Origin: Prevotella sp. | GTDB taxonomy: Bacteria > Bacteroidota > Bacteroidia > Bacteroidales > Bacteroidaceae | Direction of reading: 5' to 3' | Assembly (NCBI GenBank): GCA_017548605.1 | Contig: JAFYZT010000040.1 | Span: forward strand, 124,001-188,000 | DNA: 64,000 nucleotides | In this document: piece by piece, positions 45,137 to 54,338 of the stretch | Layout of the letters: the number at the start of each line of letters is the position of its first letter | Numbering within the stretch: the stretch's first letter is position 1 | Translations under genes and position numbers: made by a program | Notes under the pieces: model-generated | What the model was told of the DNA's origin: nothing | The model's database searches: none | What the model saw: the letters and a program-made list of their open reading frames with translations, nothing else

Positions 45137-46062
45137 TTAGTTTCGTCATCACCACCTACGACCTGCCTTCGAGCATGCTGCGCAGTTGTATCGATTCCAT
45201 TCTCGCTCTGTCGTTAGACAAGGGTGAGCGTGAGATTGTGCTTATCGACGATGGCTCCAAAACATCACCTCTTACTGATTTGGCCGACTATAGAGAAGAC
45301 ATTCTTTATATTCGTCAGCGGAACAGCGGGTTGAGCCAAGCCCGCAACCGCGGTATCCAGTGCAGTAGCGGCATATACCTTCAGTTTGTTGATGGTGATG
45401 ACATGCTGAACGTGCAAGCCTATGATTACTGTCTTGACCTGCTGAGACAGCATTCGCCCGACATAGTAACCTTTCATCTCACAGACAAACGTGATGTACA
45501 GGTGCCGAACAGTCATGAAGGTACTATGTCCGGCAGTGAATTTATGCGCCACCACAACCTCCGCGCTTCCGCCTGTGGTTATCTTTTCAAGAAAGCACTA
45601 TTGCTGAACCACCGTTTCACCCCAGATATCTTGCATGAAGACGAAGAATTTACTCCTCTGCTGTTTCTGCGTGCCGACCGTCTCATCGCCACGGAGGCAC
45701 GTGCCTATTACTACCGCGAGCGCCCGTCGTCAATCATGCACCAAAACGACGAGCAGTGGATAAGCCGCCGTCTGAGCGACATGCGCGAAGTACTTTTTCG
45801 TTTGCACGACCGTTGTGCCACTCTTCCCCAGGAAGAGCGTGAAGGCTTACAGCGCCGCGTTCACCAATTGACAATGGACTATTTGTATAATATCATTACG
45901 CTCACCCACAATAGCGACCAATTGGAGGATGCTCTGCCACTCCTTCAGGAGCGAGGTCTTTTCCCTCTGCCCGACAAAAACTATACAGCAAAATATGCGA
46001 TGTTTAGGAAGATGGTGAACAGTTCGCATGGCAGGAAGTTGCTGTGTAGGTTGCTGAAATGA
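45091..46062 (+). CDS. Family 2 glycosyltransferase
   Basis: 323 residues with LISFVITTYDLPSSML, LIDDGSKTSP, RNSGLSQARNRGIQ and VDGDDML as the metal site. The start at 45091 overlaps the preceding glycosyltransferase gene by 46 bases; no later ATG keeps the first strand. The stop codon opens a heptamer array. It resembles the preceding protein in layout and may extend the same oligosaccharide. Confidence 0.87.
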   Translation: MQAIQTKTHTTSEPLISFVITTYDLPSSMLRSCIDSILALSLDKGEREIVLIDDGSKTSPLTDLADYREDILYIRQRNSGLSQARNRGIQCSSGIYLQFVDGDDMLNVQAYDYCLDLLRQHSPDIVTFHLTDKRDVQVPNSHEGTMSGSEFMRHHNLRASACGYLFKKALLLNHRFTPDILHEDEEFTPLLFLRADRLIATEARAYYYRERPSSIMHQNDEQWISRRLSDMREVLFRLHDRCATLPQEEREGLQRRVHQLTMDYLYNIITLTHNSDQLEDALPLLQERGLFPLPDKNYTAKYAMFRKMVNSSHGRKLLCRLLK

Positions 46063-46123
46063 GTGACGAGTGATGAGTGACGAGTGATGAGTGACGAGTG
46101 ATGAGTGACGAGTGACGAGTAAT
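46061..46123 (+). repeat. Period-7 array (GAGTGAY), nine perfect-length units
   Basis: Nine heptamers in a row: GAGTGAC and GAGTGAT alternate six times, then GAGTGAC twice and GAGTAAT. It starts inside the stop codon of one glycosyltransferase gene and ends at the start region of the next. Best example of the heptamer class in the window. Confidence 0.9.
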
Positions 46124-46136
46124 GGAGAGCCGAAAG

Positions 46137-47225
46137 ATGAAAATACTTTTATTGGGAGAATACAGCAATGTGCATGCTACTCTGGCCAAAGGATTAAAAG
46201 CCATGGGGCATGAGGTAACGGTTGTGTCGAACGGTGATTTCTGGAAGAACTATCCCCGCGACATCAACCTAGTGCGTCGTCCTGGAAAGTTAGGCGGTCT
46301 CTCCTACTATCTGAAAATCAAGCGGTTATTGCCCAGTTTACGCGGTTATGATATTGTACAGCTCATCAACCCAATGTTTTTGGAAATCAAGGCCCGTCGC
46401 ATTCTTCCTATCTACCAATATCTTCGTCGACATAACGGTAAAATGATCATGGGAGCATTCGGAATGGATTATTACTGGGTGAACGAGTGTGTGGAGCACA
46501 AGCCGTTACGCTACAGCGACTTTAATATAGGAGAAGAATTACGTACGGATTCTGATGCGATGAAAGAACGCTCCGACTGGATAGGTACTGACAAGGAGCA
46601 TCTGAACCGTTATATTGCCGAAGACTGTGACGGTATTGTAGCCGGTCTGTATGAATACTGGGTATGTTACCAGCCGTATTTCCCCGAAAAGACAGTTTAT
46701 ATTCCCTACCCCATCGTCGTGGACACCACAACGACTGCTGTAACGCCTGTGCATCAGCCTCTGCGTCTGTTTATCGGTATCAATCGTGAGCGCAGTGCCT
46801 ATAAGGGTACCGACATCATGCTTCGAGCTGCCGAAAAGGTGGTAAAAGCCTATCCCGGTAAAGTGGTATTGGAGAAAGCCGAATCTGTTCCGTATGCACA
46901 GTACCAGACGATGATGGAAAACAGCGATGCCATACTGGATCAGTTATACAGTTACACCCCTTCGATGAATTCGCTGTTAGCCATGTCGAAAGGCATTGTC
47001 TGCATTGGTGGTGGAGAAGAGGAACATTATAAATTGCTGAAAGAGGAGAAGCTGCGCCCCATCGTTAATGTGGAACCCACGGAAGAGAGCGTCGTTACCG
47101 CGTTGGTGAAGCTGGTTACCCATCCCGAAGAAGTAACACGTCTGAAAAAAGAAAGCATAGAATACATACTTCGCCATCACGATTATATGAAAATAGCGAA
47201 GGTGTGGGCTGCGAGATATCTATAG
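46137..47225 (+). CDS. Glycosyltransferase (GT-B fold, GT4-like)
   Basis: 362 residues from the ATG at 46137 (MKILLLGEYSNVHATLAKGL), with GGAG at 46124-46127 as ribosome-binding site; an ATG at 46122 adds five residues. The N-terminal domain begins with a nucleotide-sugar type Rossmann strand, and the C-terminal domain has FIGINRERSAYKGTDIMLRAA and LDQLYSYTPSMNSLLAMSKG, positions where GT4 enzymes contact the donor. Third sugar-transfer gene of the flippase locus, ended by the terminator at 47248-47283. Confidence 0.82.
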   Translation: MKILLLGEYSNVHATLAKGLKAMGHEVTVVSNGDFWKNYPRDINLVRRPGKLGGLSYYLKIKRLLPSLRGYDIVQLINPMFLEIKARRILPIYQYLRRHNGKMIMGAFGMDYYWVNECVEHKPLRYSDFNIGEELRTDSDAMKERSDWIGTDKEHLNRYIAEDCDGIVAGLYEYWVCYQPYFPEKTVYIPYPIVVDTTTTAVTPVHQPLRLFIGINRERSAYKGTDIMLRAAEKVVKAYPGKVVLEKAESVPYAQYQTMMENSDAILDQLYSYTPSMNSLLAMSKGIVCIGGGEEEHYKLLKEEKLRPIVNVEPTEESVVTALVKLVTHPEEVTRLKKESIEYILRHHDYMKIAKVWAARYL

Positions 47226-47247
47226 AAGGGCTATCATCATAGGATAC

Positions 47248-47283
47248 AATGAAGGCCGGCACAGGAAAGTGTCGGCCTTCATT
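47248..47283. terminator. Bidirectional terminator between the GT4-like gene and rpsP
   Basis: 15-base stem AATGAAGGCCGGCAC / GTGTCGGCCTTCATT (one G-T pair) with an AGGAAA loop, T-rich on the plus strand afterwards. Confidence 0.85.
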
Positions 47284-47300
47284 TGATTTTTGGGCTACGA

Positions 47301-47831
47301 TTAAGCCTCAGCGGGAGTTTCCTCAGCAGGTGTTTCTGCGGGAGCCTCTTGTTCGGCTTTCGCGGCAGCCTCGGCAGCTTTTTTATCAGCCACCTTCTTG
47401 GCTATTTCCTCTTTGATTTTCTTTTCAGCTTCGAGTTCCTTGGCTACGGCAGCTTTCTTGGCTTTTTCCTCGTCAGTGCGAATCTTCTCCAAGCCTTTCT
47501 GTTTGTCGTTCTTCCAAGCATCGAATTTACGTTCGAGGGCAGCCTCGTCGAAAGCGCCTTTCTTCACGCCACCCTTGAGGTGCTTCATCATGTAAACGCC
47601 TTCACGTTTGAGGATGTTGCGCACGGTGTCGGTAGGCTGTGCACCCACTTCGACCCAATACAATGCACGTTCGAAATTCAAATCTACGGTAGCGGGATTG
47701 GTGTTGGGATTATACGTACCAATCTTCTCAGTAAACCGACCATCACGTGGTGCTCTTGCGTCAGCAATCACGATGCTGTAGAAGGCATAGCCTTTGCGTC
47801 CGCGACGCTGCAATCTGATTTTTGTTGCCAT
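47301..47831 (-). CDS. rpsP: 30S ribosomal protein S16 with long charged C-terminal tail
   Basis: 176 residues; S16 cores are near 80-90. The core ([24 protein letters not shown], then [16 protein letters not shown] and [17 protein letters not shown]) is followed by a Lys/Glu/Ala-rich helix (about 100-155) and an acidic Pro-Ala-Glu end ([14 protein letters not shown]). The tail composition resembles that of L9 in this window. A TAATTTTG element lies at 47884-47891. Single-gene unit here; rimM and trmD are not adjacent. Confidence 0.95.
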   Translation of the reverse strand: MATKIRLQRRGRKGYAFYSIVIADARAPRDGRFTEKIGTYNPNTNPATVDLNFERALYWVEVGAQPTDTVRNILKREGVYMMKHLKGGVKKGAFDEAALERKFDAWKNDKQKGLEKIRTDEEKAKKAAVAKELEAEKKIKEEIAKKVADKKAAEAAAKAEQEAPAETPAEETPAEA

Positions 47832-47883
47832 TAAATGAAAAATTTTAGGTTTGAATTATATGCCATTATCTCGTAATGGCGTG

Positions 47884-47891
47884 CAAAATTA
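47884..47891 (-). promoter_or_regulatory. Bacteroidetes -7 element for rpsP
   Basis: Minus strand TAATTTTG, exact TAnnTTTG match, 53 bases before the start at 47831. Confidence 0.5.
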
Positions 47892-47954
47892 CTTCAAAAA
47901 ATTGGAATAACGATTTACCTCATCTAACAAGACAAGAAAATTAACAGACATTAA

Positions 47955-49724
47955 CTATTTCACCTGTTTCTTTACCACCGTTCCATCATTGAATTGAATG
48001 ATATATACCCCTTCATGCCGTCTCATTAGCTGTTCTGTGGGTATTTCTTTTCCTTCGATAGTAGATATGTGTCTGATGGTTTTATGTCCGTTTTCCGTCA
48101 TTATGACAGAAGAGACAGGGCTATTCTTATTTTCGAATCGGAAAGAAGCCAAGGCTTTTTCCGAATCATAAGATATCTGATCAACTGGTTTATGCATATA
48201 GAAGGAACCGTCGGTATTGGCATGGAAAAGCGTTGCAGCAGGCAGGGAAGTGTCAGTGAGGCTGTCGTTATTTTCATATGGATAAGCTGTATTAGCCGCT
48301 TGATTTAGACCATCTGCATGGAAGAAAGCCAAACGAAGATGGTCGTTCATACTCCCCACGGTGTTGACCAAATTGTCATTCCATAGCTGTTCGTCATAGT
48401 CGATATGCGAGATGAGCAGTCCCTGTCCCGGGAGGTATGAGTCCCATCGTGATTGTGTACGGTGTTCAAGCAAGTAATACTCATCTGGATAGCCGTCGTT
48501 GTAGATTACATAAGCCACCGGTTGTACTGTTAGAGGAGACATATCGATGACGGTAGTATCGTTGTTGAGCGTTATTGGCTCAAGCCATCCTGCGAACCAC
48601 CGTTCATATGCAGAATATGCCGGTGGCACCCACCCCGCCGATGTCGGTCCATTGTAATTCCCTTTGGCAAGCAAATCCCAGTTGCCTAATGTGAAATTGG
48701 AACTACTGTTGACATCATAAAGGTCAGGCAATCCGAGACAATGCGAGAACTCATGGCATATCGTGCCTATTCCCATTTCCACGGCACCCTGTTTGCCATA
48801 CAATTCGTTGCTGCACGCATACACATCTACTGCAACACCATCATAGGAGACCGGTCCGTCGAGTACGCCCTCCTCCTCTTTAGCCTCGGAGAGCGACCAC
48901 ATGTGCGGCCAGATGGTATTCCACGGGCCTCCCGTTGCCTGTCCGTATCCCGCATAAAGCAGGAAAACCTGATCAACCTTTCCATCGTCGTTCCAGTCAT
49001 ATTGGGAGAAATCGATATCCTCATCGACCATATTGCATATTTCTACCAACATCTCCGGCACATGTAAGTCTAAACCATGTTCCCCCAGGTCCATTCCATA
49101 GTAGGTATATGACTCAGGCATGGTGACAGGCCCGACGATATCGAATGAGAGGTCAAACTGCCCATAGCTTTGTTCGAGGAAATAGTCATGGACGCTCCCA
49201 ATAGCACCCATGTCGTTGGTATATCCTGTTTGATTAGCCAAATTCTCATAGCGTTGCCTTGTCAGCATACTATCTCCAGTCCCATCATCGTCATGAAATT
49301 TGCGGTCTGGGAAATCCACCAGTATAATCAACCCTTTTTTCTCACCAATATATGAAAGTTGTTTTTTAGGATTAATATATCGTCTTGTTGCTTTGCATCG
49401 TGATGACCTTATCTTCTCAACCGTTTCGATATTGGTTATGGCATTATTTTCGATGCTTGTCCTATATTCCTTTTCATGTGCAACAATACCAGTGCTGACA
49501 AGTTTATTGTGTTGTATTTTGGCATAATAGAATGTCCCCTCTATTTGTATCACCGGCACATGATCGTCGGTAATATAATAGTGGAACCATTCGTCGCCCA
49601 TGAGTTGTAGTCGCAGGGTAGAACCATCATTCTGGCGGAATACTTGCCATTCATTATATGCAGGTATGGCATTGCCAAGCAATGCCATACACATGAATAT
49701 CAATATGATGTTGATTCTTCGCAT
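47955..49724 (-). CDS. M6-family metalloprotease, secreted
   Basis: 589 residues with a signal peptide (IILIFMCMALLGNA). A propeptide of about 130 residues precedes the catalytic domain: GLIILVDFPDRKF, AIGSVHDYFLEQSYGQFDLSFDIVGP and the zinc site ICHEFSHCLGLPDLYD, the HExxHxxGxxD motif of immune inhibitor A-like M6 peptidases. The C-terminal end (GVYIIQFNDGTVVKKQVK) looks like a type IX secretion sorting domain. It lies nine bases after a related gene, so both form a tandem pair in one transcript. Confidence 0.88.
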   Translation of the reverse strand: MRRINIILIFMCMALLGNAIPAYNEWQVFRQNDGSTLRLQLMGDEWFHYYITDDHVPVIQIEGTFYYAKIQHNKLVSTGIVAHEKEYRTSIENNAITNIETVEKIRSSRCKATRRYINPKKQLSYIGEKKGLIILVDFPDRKFHDDDGTGDSMLTRQRYENLANQTGYTNDMGAIGSVHDYFLEQSYGQFDLSFDIVGPVTMPESYTYYGMDLGEHGLDLHVPEMLVEICNMVDEDIDFSQYDWNDDGKVDQVFLLYAGYGQATGGPWNTIWPHMWSLSEAKEEEGVLDGPVSYDGVAVDVYACSNELYGKQGAVEMGIGTICHEFSHCLGLPDLYDVNSSSNFTLGNWDLLAKGNYNGPTSAGWVPPAYSAYERWFAGWLEPITLNNDTTVIDMSPLTVQPVAYVIYNDGYPDEYYLLEHRTQSRWDSYLPGQGLLISHIDYDEQLWNDNLVNTVGSMNDHLRLAFFHADGLNQAANTAYPYENNDSLTDTSLPAATLFHANTDGSFYMHKPVDQISYDSEKALASFRFENKNSPVSSVIMTENGHKTIRHISTIEGKEIPTEQLMRRHEGVYIIQFNDGTVVKKQVK

Positions 49725-49733
49725 CGACAGGTA

Positions 49734-51578
49734 TTATCTTGCCGGGAGTGTAATCTTCATTGACTTTCCATCGTTGGAACGCACGACATAGAGTCCCGGT
49801 TTAAGGTTTTCGTTCCCCGTGAAGTCATCCGTCAGCATCACCTTCACACCATCTGCTCTGAAGATAGAAACTGCTTTTCCATAGACGGTTGTTGAAGAGT
49901 CGTCATACATCTCTTGAATGCCTGTTGACTCATCGCTCCATTCTTGTTTACCATCATTATAAACGAAATCGACGACGCCACCTCTTTTCGACACCTTCAC
50001 CTTGGCATGCAGCAAGTATGAGCCGTCAGTGTTAGGATTATAGAGCGTACATGCCGGTGTTGACGTATCGGATAGCGTGTTATTTCTTGCCCCGTTAACA
50101 AACGTTGGCCAAGCATCGCCAGCGTCGCCGTATCCTATCGCTTCACCATTACTATTGTAAACATATAGGCTGAGCACTCCGTCGGCTGGTACAGGATTGA
50201 AGCATGGGGATCCTGCACCGCTTGTATTCACCGTGTTCCACTCCCACCTCTGGGGTATATAGTTAACATGGTAGATAAGCAGTCCTTCTCCCTCCAAACC
50301 TTTGTCCCACCCTGTCTTATACCGGTTTTCAAGCAGGTAATATTCGTTATTGTTTCCCGGATTATATATGACATACGTCTCACCTCCGCTATCAACGGAT
50401 TTCAGTCCAGTAACCTTGCAAGGATCTTTCAATTCCCTGTAATCGGCCCAACCGCAGAAATTACGCTCATATCCGCTATAGTTGGAGGGCACCCATCCAT
50501 TGTAATTATAGCACCCCGAATCCATGAGATCCCAGAATCCCATGCCGTATTGACCCTCGGTTAATGCCGAGTTGCTCGCTGTATCGTAAAAGTCGGGTAG
50601 TCCGAGGCAATGAGAGAACTCATGACAAATTGTACCTAGTCCGGACAGTAGAGGAACGTATCCTGCCACATCCGCTTCACTGCCATCTCCCGCCAGTTCT
50701 TCGCTACAAGCATAAGTGTCAATAGTCATTCCATCGAAAGACATGGCATAGGAGCCGAGTTTCGATTCATGTGGCCATATCGTGTATGAAGGTGCACCTC
50801 CCGCCTCGCCATATCCTGCAAAGAGGATAAACACCTGATCCACCTCTCCGTCATTGTCCCAGTCATAGTCCTGGAAGTTGACATCGGGATTAGCCGACGA
50901 AATGGCATAGCGAATAAATTCCCTCACGGTCTTCGGATTGTCGCTCTTCCCCTGGTTTGCACCGTAATAAGTGACGCTTTTGGGAGCGGTGTACGGTCCC
51001 ACCACATCGAATGTGAGGTCGAACAATCCGTTACTCTGTTTGAAGAAATAGTCATGAACGCTGCCTATTGCACCATAATTATTTCTGTAGCCCACGGTGT
51101 TCACAATATCATCCCATGTAGCATGAGGATCTTCAGAATAGAATTCCAGGTCGCTGAACTGCACGAGAATAATGAGTCCTTTTTTACTTCCCGTGAGGTC
51201 ACCTATTGGACTCCCGACAAATCGTGGTTGAGTCACTCTCGGCGCTCTTCTTGCCGTTTCGGACAGCACTTCTTGAGAAGGCAACGAATTGATAATTTCC
51301 ATTTCCCTTACCGTCCGTTGTTCAACATTATGTGCCAATTGGTCGGTTATTTTGAGGTTGTCGCCCTCCACCATCGCATAGTAATACGCCCCTTGCTCTT
51401 CCAGCACGGGGAGTCCATCAACCGTACGATAGAAATGGAAATTCTCATCGCCGACGAGCATCAGTTTGACATAAGTGCCGTCGGCTTGTTTAACCGTTTT
51501 CCACACTTTTTTTGCAGGAACAGCATTTACCATCAATGCCGTGGTTATGAGAATAATTGACAATATCAGTTTTTTCAT
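49734..51578 (-). CDS. M6-family metalloprotease, secreted (paralog)
   Basis: 614 residues from the ATG at 51578 (MKKLILSIILITTALMVNA signal peptide); an ATG six bases upstream is an alternative. The order matches the downstream gene: propeptide, GLIILVQFSDLEFY, AIGSVHDYFFKQSNGLFDLTFDVVGP, ICHEFSHCLGLPDFYD zinc site and a C-terminal sorting-like end (LKPGLYVVRSNDGKSMKITLPAR). The first gene of a tandem duplication, with a strong promoter at 51599-51629. These proteases probably degrade extracellular proteins; specificity unknown. Confidence 0.88.
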   Translation of the reverse strand: MKKLILSIILITTALMVNAVPAKKVWKTVKQADGTYVKLMLVGDENFHFYRTVDGLPVLEEQGAYYYAMVEGDNLKITDQLAHNVEQRTVREMEIINSLPSQEVLSETARRAPRVTQPRFVGSPIGDLTGSKKGLIILVQFSDLEFYSEDPHATWDDIVNTVGYRNNYGAIGSVHDYFFKQSNGLFDLTFDVVGPYTAPKSVTYYGANQGKSDNPKTVREFIRYAISSANPDVNFQDYDWDNDGEVDQVFILFAGYGEAGGAPSYTIWPHESKLGSYAMSFDGMTIDTYACSEELAGDGSEADVAGYVPLLSGLGTICHEFSHCLGLPDFYDTASNSALTEGQYGMGFWDLMDSGCYNYNGWVPSNYSGYERNFCGWADYRELKDPCKVTGLKSVDSGGETYVIYNPGNNNEYYLLENRYKTGWDKGLEGEGLLIYHVNYIPQRWEWNTVNTSGAGSPCFNPVPADGVLSLYVYNSNGEAIGYGDAGDAWPTFVNGARNNTLSDTSTPACTLYNPNTDGSYLLHAKVKVSKRGGVVDFVYNDGKQEWSDESTGIQEMYDDSSTTVYGKAVSIFRADGVKVMLTDDFTGNENLKPGLYVVRSNDGKSMKITLPAR

Positions 51579-51598
51579 AGTCATTTATTTATTTGGTG

Positions 51599-51629
51599 CA
51601 AAAATAAACAAAAGGTATTAATAATCAAA
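51599..51629 (-). promoter_or_regulatory. Promoter of the M6 protease pair (TTTG-N19-TATTTTTG)
   Basis: Minus strand TTTG at 51629-51626, 19 bases, TATTTTTG at 51606-51599, giving a very short leader. Confidence 0.7.
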
Positions 51630-51644
51630 ATAAATCTCCGAAAA

Positions 51645-51676
51645 TATGATAAAAAGGGAAAAAGGTATTACCTTTG
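51645..51676 (+). promoter_or_regulatory. Promoter abutting a glycosyltransferase start (possible leaderless transcript)
   Basis: TATG at 51645-51648, 20 bases, TACCTTTG at 51669-51676, then only TCCC before the ATG at 51681. Confidence 0.5.
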
Positions 51677-51680
51677 TCCC

Positions 51681-52571
51681 ATGATAACCGAGCTGAGCAT
51701 AGTCATCCCCACCTACAACCAAGCATGCTTATCGCTTGTGGAAGAACTGCACAAGCAGGCCTCTCAAGCGACAGGGTTGACTTTTGAGGTTATCGTTGCC
51801 GATGATGGTTCGAATGATGAGAAAATCATTGTAGCCAACCGTCACATCAATGCCCTTCCCCATTGTCGATACATAGAAAGACATGTCAATATAGGCCGCG
51901 CCGCCATCCGAAATTATCTTGCACAAGAGTCCCGTTATTCGTGGTTGTTATATATCGACAGCCGGATGCGTATAGTAAATGAAGACTATCTGCATACTTA
52001 TCTGTCACAGGACGGCAATGATGTGACATACGGCAGTTATATGGTAATTGAAGACCCTTCTTTAGCCTGCAATTTACGATATATGTATGAGCGGCATTAT
52101 CTGCTCCGCCATCCCGCCCATATACGTCAGGAGCATCCTTATCAAGATTTTCACACCTCCAATTTTTTGGTCAGGCGTGATGTGCTGATGGATTGTCCTT
52201 TCGACGAGCGTTTCAAGCAATATGGTTACGAAGACGTTTTATACGGCCGACAGTTGGAAGAGCATGGATATGGTTTGGAACACCTTGACAACCCCGTTTT
52301 ATTCGAGCATTTTGAAAGCAACGAGCGTTTTGTGGAGAAGACCGAAGAAGCACTTCGCACGCTTTACACCTACCGTGATGATATGTCGAATTATTCGCGT
52401 ATGATTGATCTGACGAACAAGTTCAGGCAATGCGGTATGTTGTGGTTGGTGCGTTTGGCTTATCAGTTGTTTGGAAAGCGTTGGCGTCGGAAATGTTCAG
52501 GCGAGCACCCCACCCTAAAAACATTTAATTATTTTAGGTTGGGGTATTTTGCGGATTTATTAAGGAAATAA
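51681..52571 (+). CDS. Family 2 glycosyltransferase
   Basis: 296 residues: ELSIVIPTYNQ, VADDGSNDE and YIDSRMRI, where the usual DxD metal motif is replaced by DSR. The C-terminal YGYEDVLYGRQLEEHG has the Glu-Asp pair of the galactosyltransferase C-terminal domain (Glyco_transf_7C). The start fits the family exactly, so the promoter element five bases upstream is notable. It stands alone between a divergent protease operon and a converging kinase gene. Confidence 0.85.
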   Translation: MITELSIVIPTYNQACLSLVEELHKQASQATGLTFEVIVADDGSNDEKIIVANRHINALPHCRYIERHVNIGRAAIRNYLAQESRYSWLLYIDSRMRIVNEDYLHTYLSQDGNDVTYGSYMVIEDPSLACNLRYMYERHYLLRHPAHIRQEHPYQDFHTSNFLVRRDVLMDCPFDERFKQYGYEDVLYGRQLEEHGYGLEHLDNPVLFEHFESNERFVEKTEEALRTLYTYRDDMSNYSRMIDLTNKFRQCGMLWLVRLAYQLFGKRWRRKCSGEHPTLKTFNYFRLGYFADLLRK

Positions 52572-52607
52572 GAAGACGTCATTTACCCAGTTATTCTTAG
52601 AGGGATA

Positions 52608-54152
52608 TCAGGTCGTCTGTTCTTTTTTCAGGGTTTGTGAGATATTTTGTTCTCGATGGCAGATACGAACTTCTATGCCGTATTTGCTATGGATATGCTC
52701 AGCCAGGTGCTGTGCACTGTAAACCGACCGATGTTGCCCACCTGTACATCCGAAGGAGAACATGAGACTTGTGAAACCCCGCTGCAAGTATCGCTCCACA
52801 TGAGCATCTGCCAGTCGATATACACTATCCAGGAACGTAAGGATTTCGCCATCATCCTCAAGGAAACGGATGACCGGTTCGTCCAACCCTGTTAGTTTTT
52901 TATATGGTTCGTATCTTCCAGGATTATGCGTCGACCTACAATCGAAAACATATCCCCCTCCGTTTCCCGACTCATCATCGGGAATACCTTTTTTATAGGA
53001 GAAGCTGAACACCCTGACAACGAGCGGTCCAACACCATCATATTTCGAATAAGTAGCCGGTCCATCTTTAGGATGAGCTTCATAAACATTTACCGTAGTG
53101 GTTTTATATCCATCAGCCCGTGTTGACACCACTTGTTTTTCGATGTTGAACTGCGGTAATTCCGTGAGGCGTTGCAGTACCTCGATGAGATACGGATATG
53201 GGAACTGTTGCGTATTGATCATCTCACGCAGGTTGTCCATGGCCGGGGGGATTGATTCCAGGAAATGTCGTTTCCTTTCAAAATACCCACGGAAGCCATA
53301 TGCGCCCAGCACCTGTAGTGTACGGAAGAGCACGAAAAGGCTCAGTCGGTTGACGAAATGCCGTTTTGTTGGCACCTCCGTCACATTTTTAAGAGCCTCG
53401 TAATACTCTGCCACCAGTTCCCGTCGCAGTTTATTGGGATATTTTGCTGATGCCTGCCAAATAAATGAGGCGAGGTCGTAGTAATATGGTCCGCGCCGCC
53501 CTCCTTGGAAATCAATAAAGAATGGATTTCCCTCGTCAGAAAGCATCACATTACGTGCCTGGAAATCACGATACAGAAAGCTGTCCGTTTTTTCAGCCGT
53601 AAGGTCCTTAGCCATCAGACGAAAGTTCGCCTCCAATTTCAATTCATGGAAATCAATGTCAGTAGGTTTGAGGAAGCAATATTTGAAATAATTGAGGTCA
53701 AAAAGAACGCTATCCTCGTCAAACTCCGGCTGTGGGTAACAATTGTCGAAATCCAGCCCTCGTGCGCCACGTATCTGCAGTTCCGGCAACAGCCGTATCG
53801 TTTTTTTCAGCAGTTCCCTTTCGTTGAGGTTATACCGTCCTCCCGCTTCCCGTCCTCCTTTGATGGCATCGAAAAGTGACACTTTACCAAGGTCGGTCTG
53901 CAAGTATCGCAGTTCGTCATTGCTCACTGCAATAATTTCCGGTACAGGCAGTTGTCGCAACCGGAAATGACGGGCAAGGTATATAAACGCATGATTTTCG
54001 TCACGTGAAGTACCCACGACTCCCACCACAGAGGAATTGTCGCTGGTAGAGAGCCGGTAATATTGTCGGTTACTGCCCGCCTTGGGCATTTCCTCAATAA
54101 TTACTGGTTGAGTGTTGAACCGTTGTTCGAATAGTTGCACCAACTGTTTCAT
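52608..54152 (-). CDS. AmgK-like sugar kinase fused to RapZ C-terminal domain
   Basis: 514 residues. Residues 1-330 are an aminoglycoside-phosphotransferase fold resembling AmgK, the anomeric MurNAc/GlcNAc kinase: catalytic Asp196 and Asn201 in LYRDFQARNVM and metal Asp214 in FIDFQGGRRGPYYYDLASF. Residues 378-510 match the RapZ C-terminal domain: RVFSFSYKKGIPDDE, GGGYVFDCR, TGLDEPV and FGCTGGQHRSV. In E. coli RapZ this half senses glucosamine 6-phosphate and binds RNase E and small RNAs; the N-terminal RapZ nucleotide domain is missing here. The start overlaps the small membrane protein gene by four bases. An amino-sugar or cell-wall recycling role is likely. Confidence 0.87.
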   Translation of the reverse strand: MKQLVQLFEQRFNTQPVIIEEMPKAGSNRQYYRLSTSDNSSVVGVVGTSRDENHAFIYLARHFRLRQLPVPEIIAVSNDELRYLQTDLGKVSLFDAIKGGREAGGRYNLNERELLKKTIRLLPELQIRGARGLDFDNCYPQPEFDEDSVLFDLNYFKYCFLKPTDIDFHELKLEANFRLMAKDLTAEKTDSFLYRDFQARNVMLSDEGNPFFIDFQGGRRGPYYYDLASFIWQASAKYPNKLRRELVAEYYEALKNVTEVPTKRHFVNRLSLFVLFRTLQVLGAYGFRGYFERKRHFLESIPPAMDNLREMINTQQFPYPYLIEVLQRLTELPQFNIEKQVVSTRADGYKTTTVNVYEAHPKDGPATYSKYDGVGPLVVRVFSFSYKKGIPDDESGNGGGYVFDCRSTHNPGRYEPYKKLTGLDEPVIRFLEDDGEILTFLDSVYRLADAHVERYLQRGFTSLMFSFGCTGGQHRSVYSAQHLAEHIHSKYGIEVRICHREQNISQTLKKEQTT

Positions 54153-54331
54153 GCGTCATTGTCTTTGGATTGTTGTTCCTTTTTTTTCTGGTAGACCTGA
54201 ATAAATGCATCGGCCAGAAGAAGGAGCATGAGAATACCAAGCGACATCCACCACGATTCAGTGATGAAGAGTAGTCCGGCAGAGACCACAAACAGCATGA
54301 TAATGTGCAGGATTTTTGCTTTGTTGTCCAT
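54149..54331 (-). CDS. Small membrane protein coupled to the kinase-RapZ gene
   Basis: 60 residues (MDNKAKILHIIMLFVVSAGLLFITESWWMSLGILMLLLLADAFIQVY then a basic, Gln/Lys-rich end), two membrane helices. The start at 54331 is supported by a TACTTTTG element ending 7 bases upstream; earlier in-frame ATGs lie upstream of that promoter. It overlaps the kinase gene by ATGA. Function unknown; it could tether the kinase to the membrane. Confidence 0.7.
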   Translation of the reverse strand: MDNKAKILHIIMLFVVSAGLLFITESWWMSLGILMLLLLADAFIQVYQKKKEQQSKDNDA

Positions 54332-54338
54332 TGTGGTG

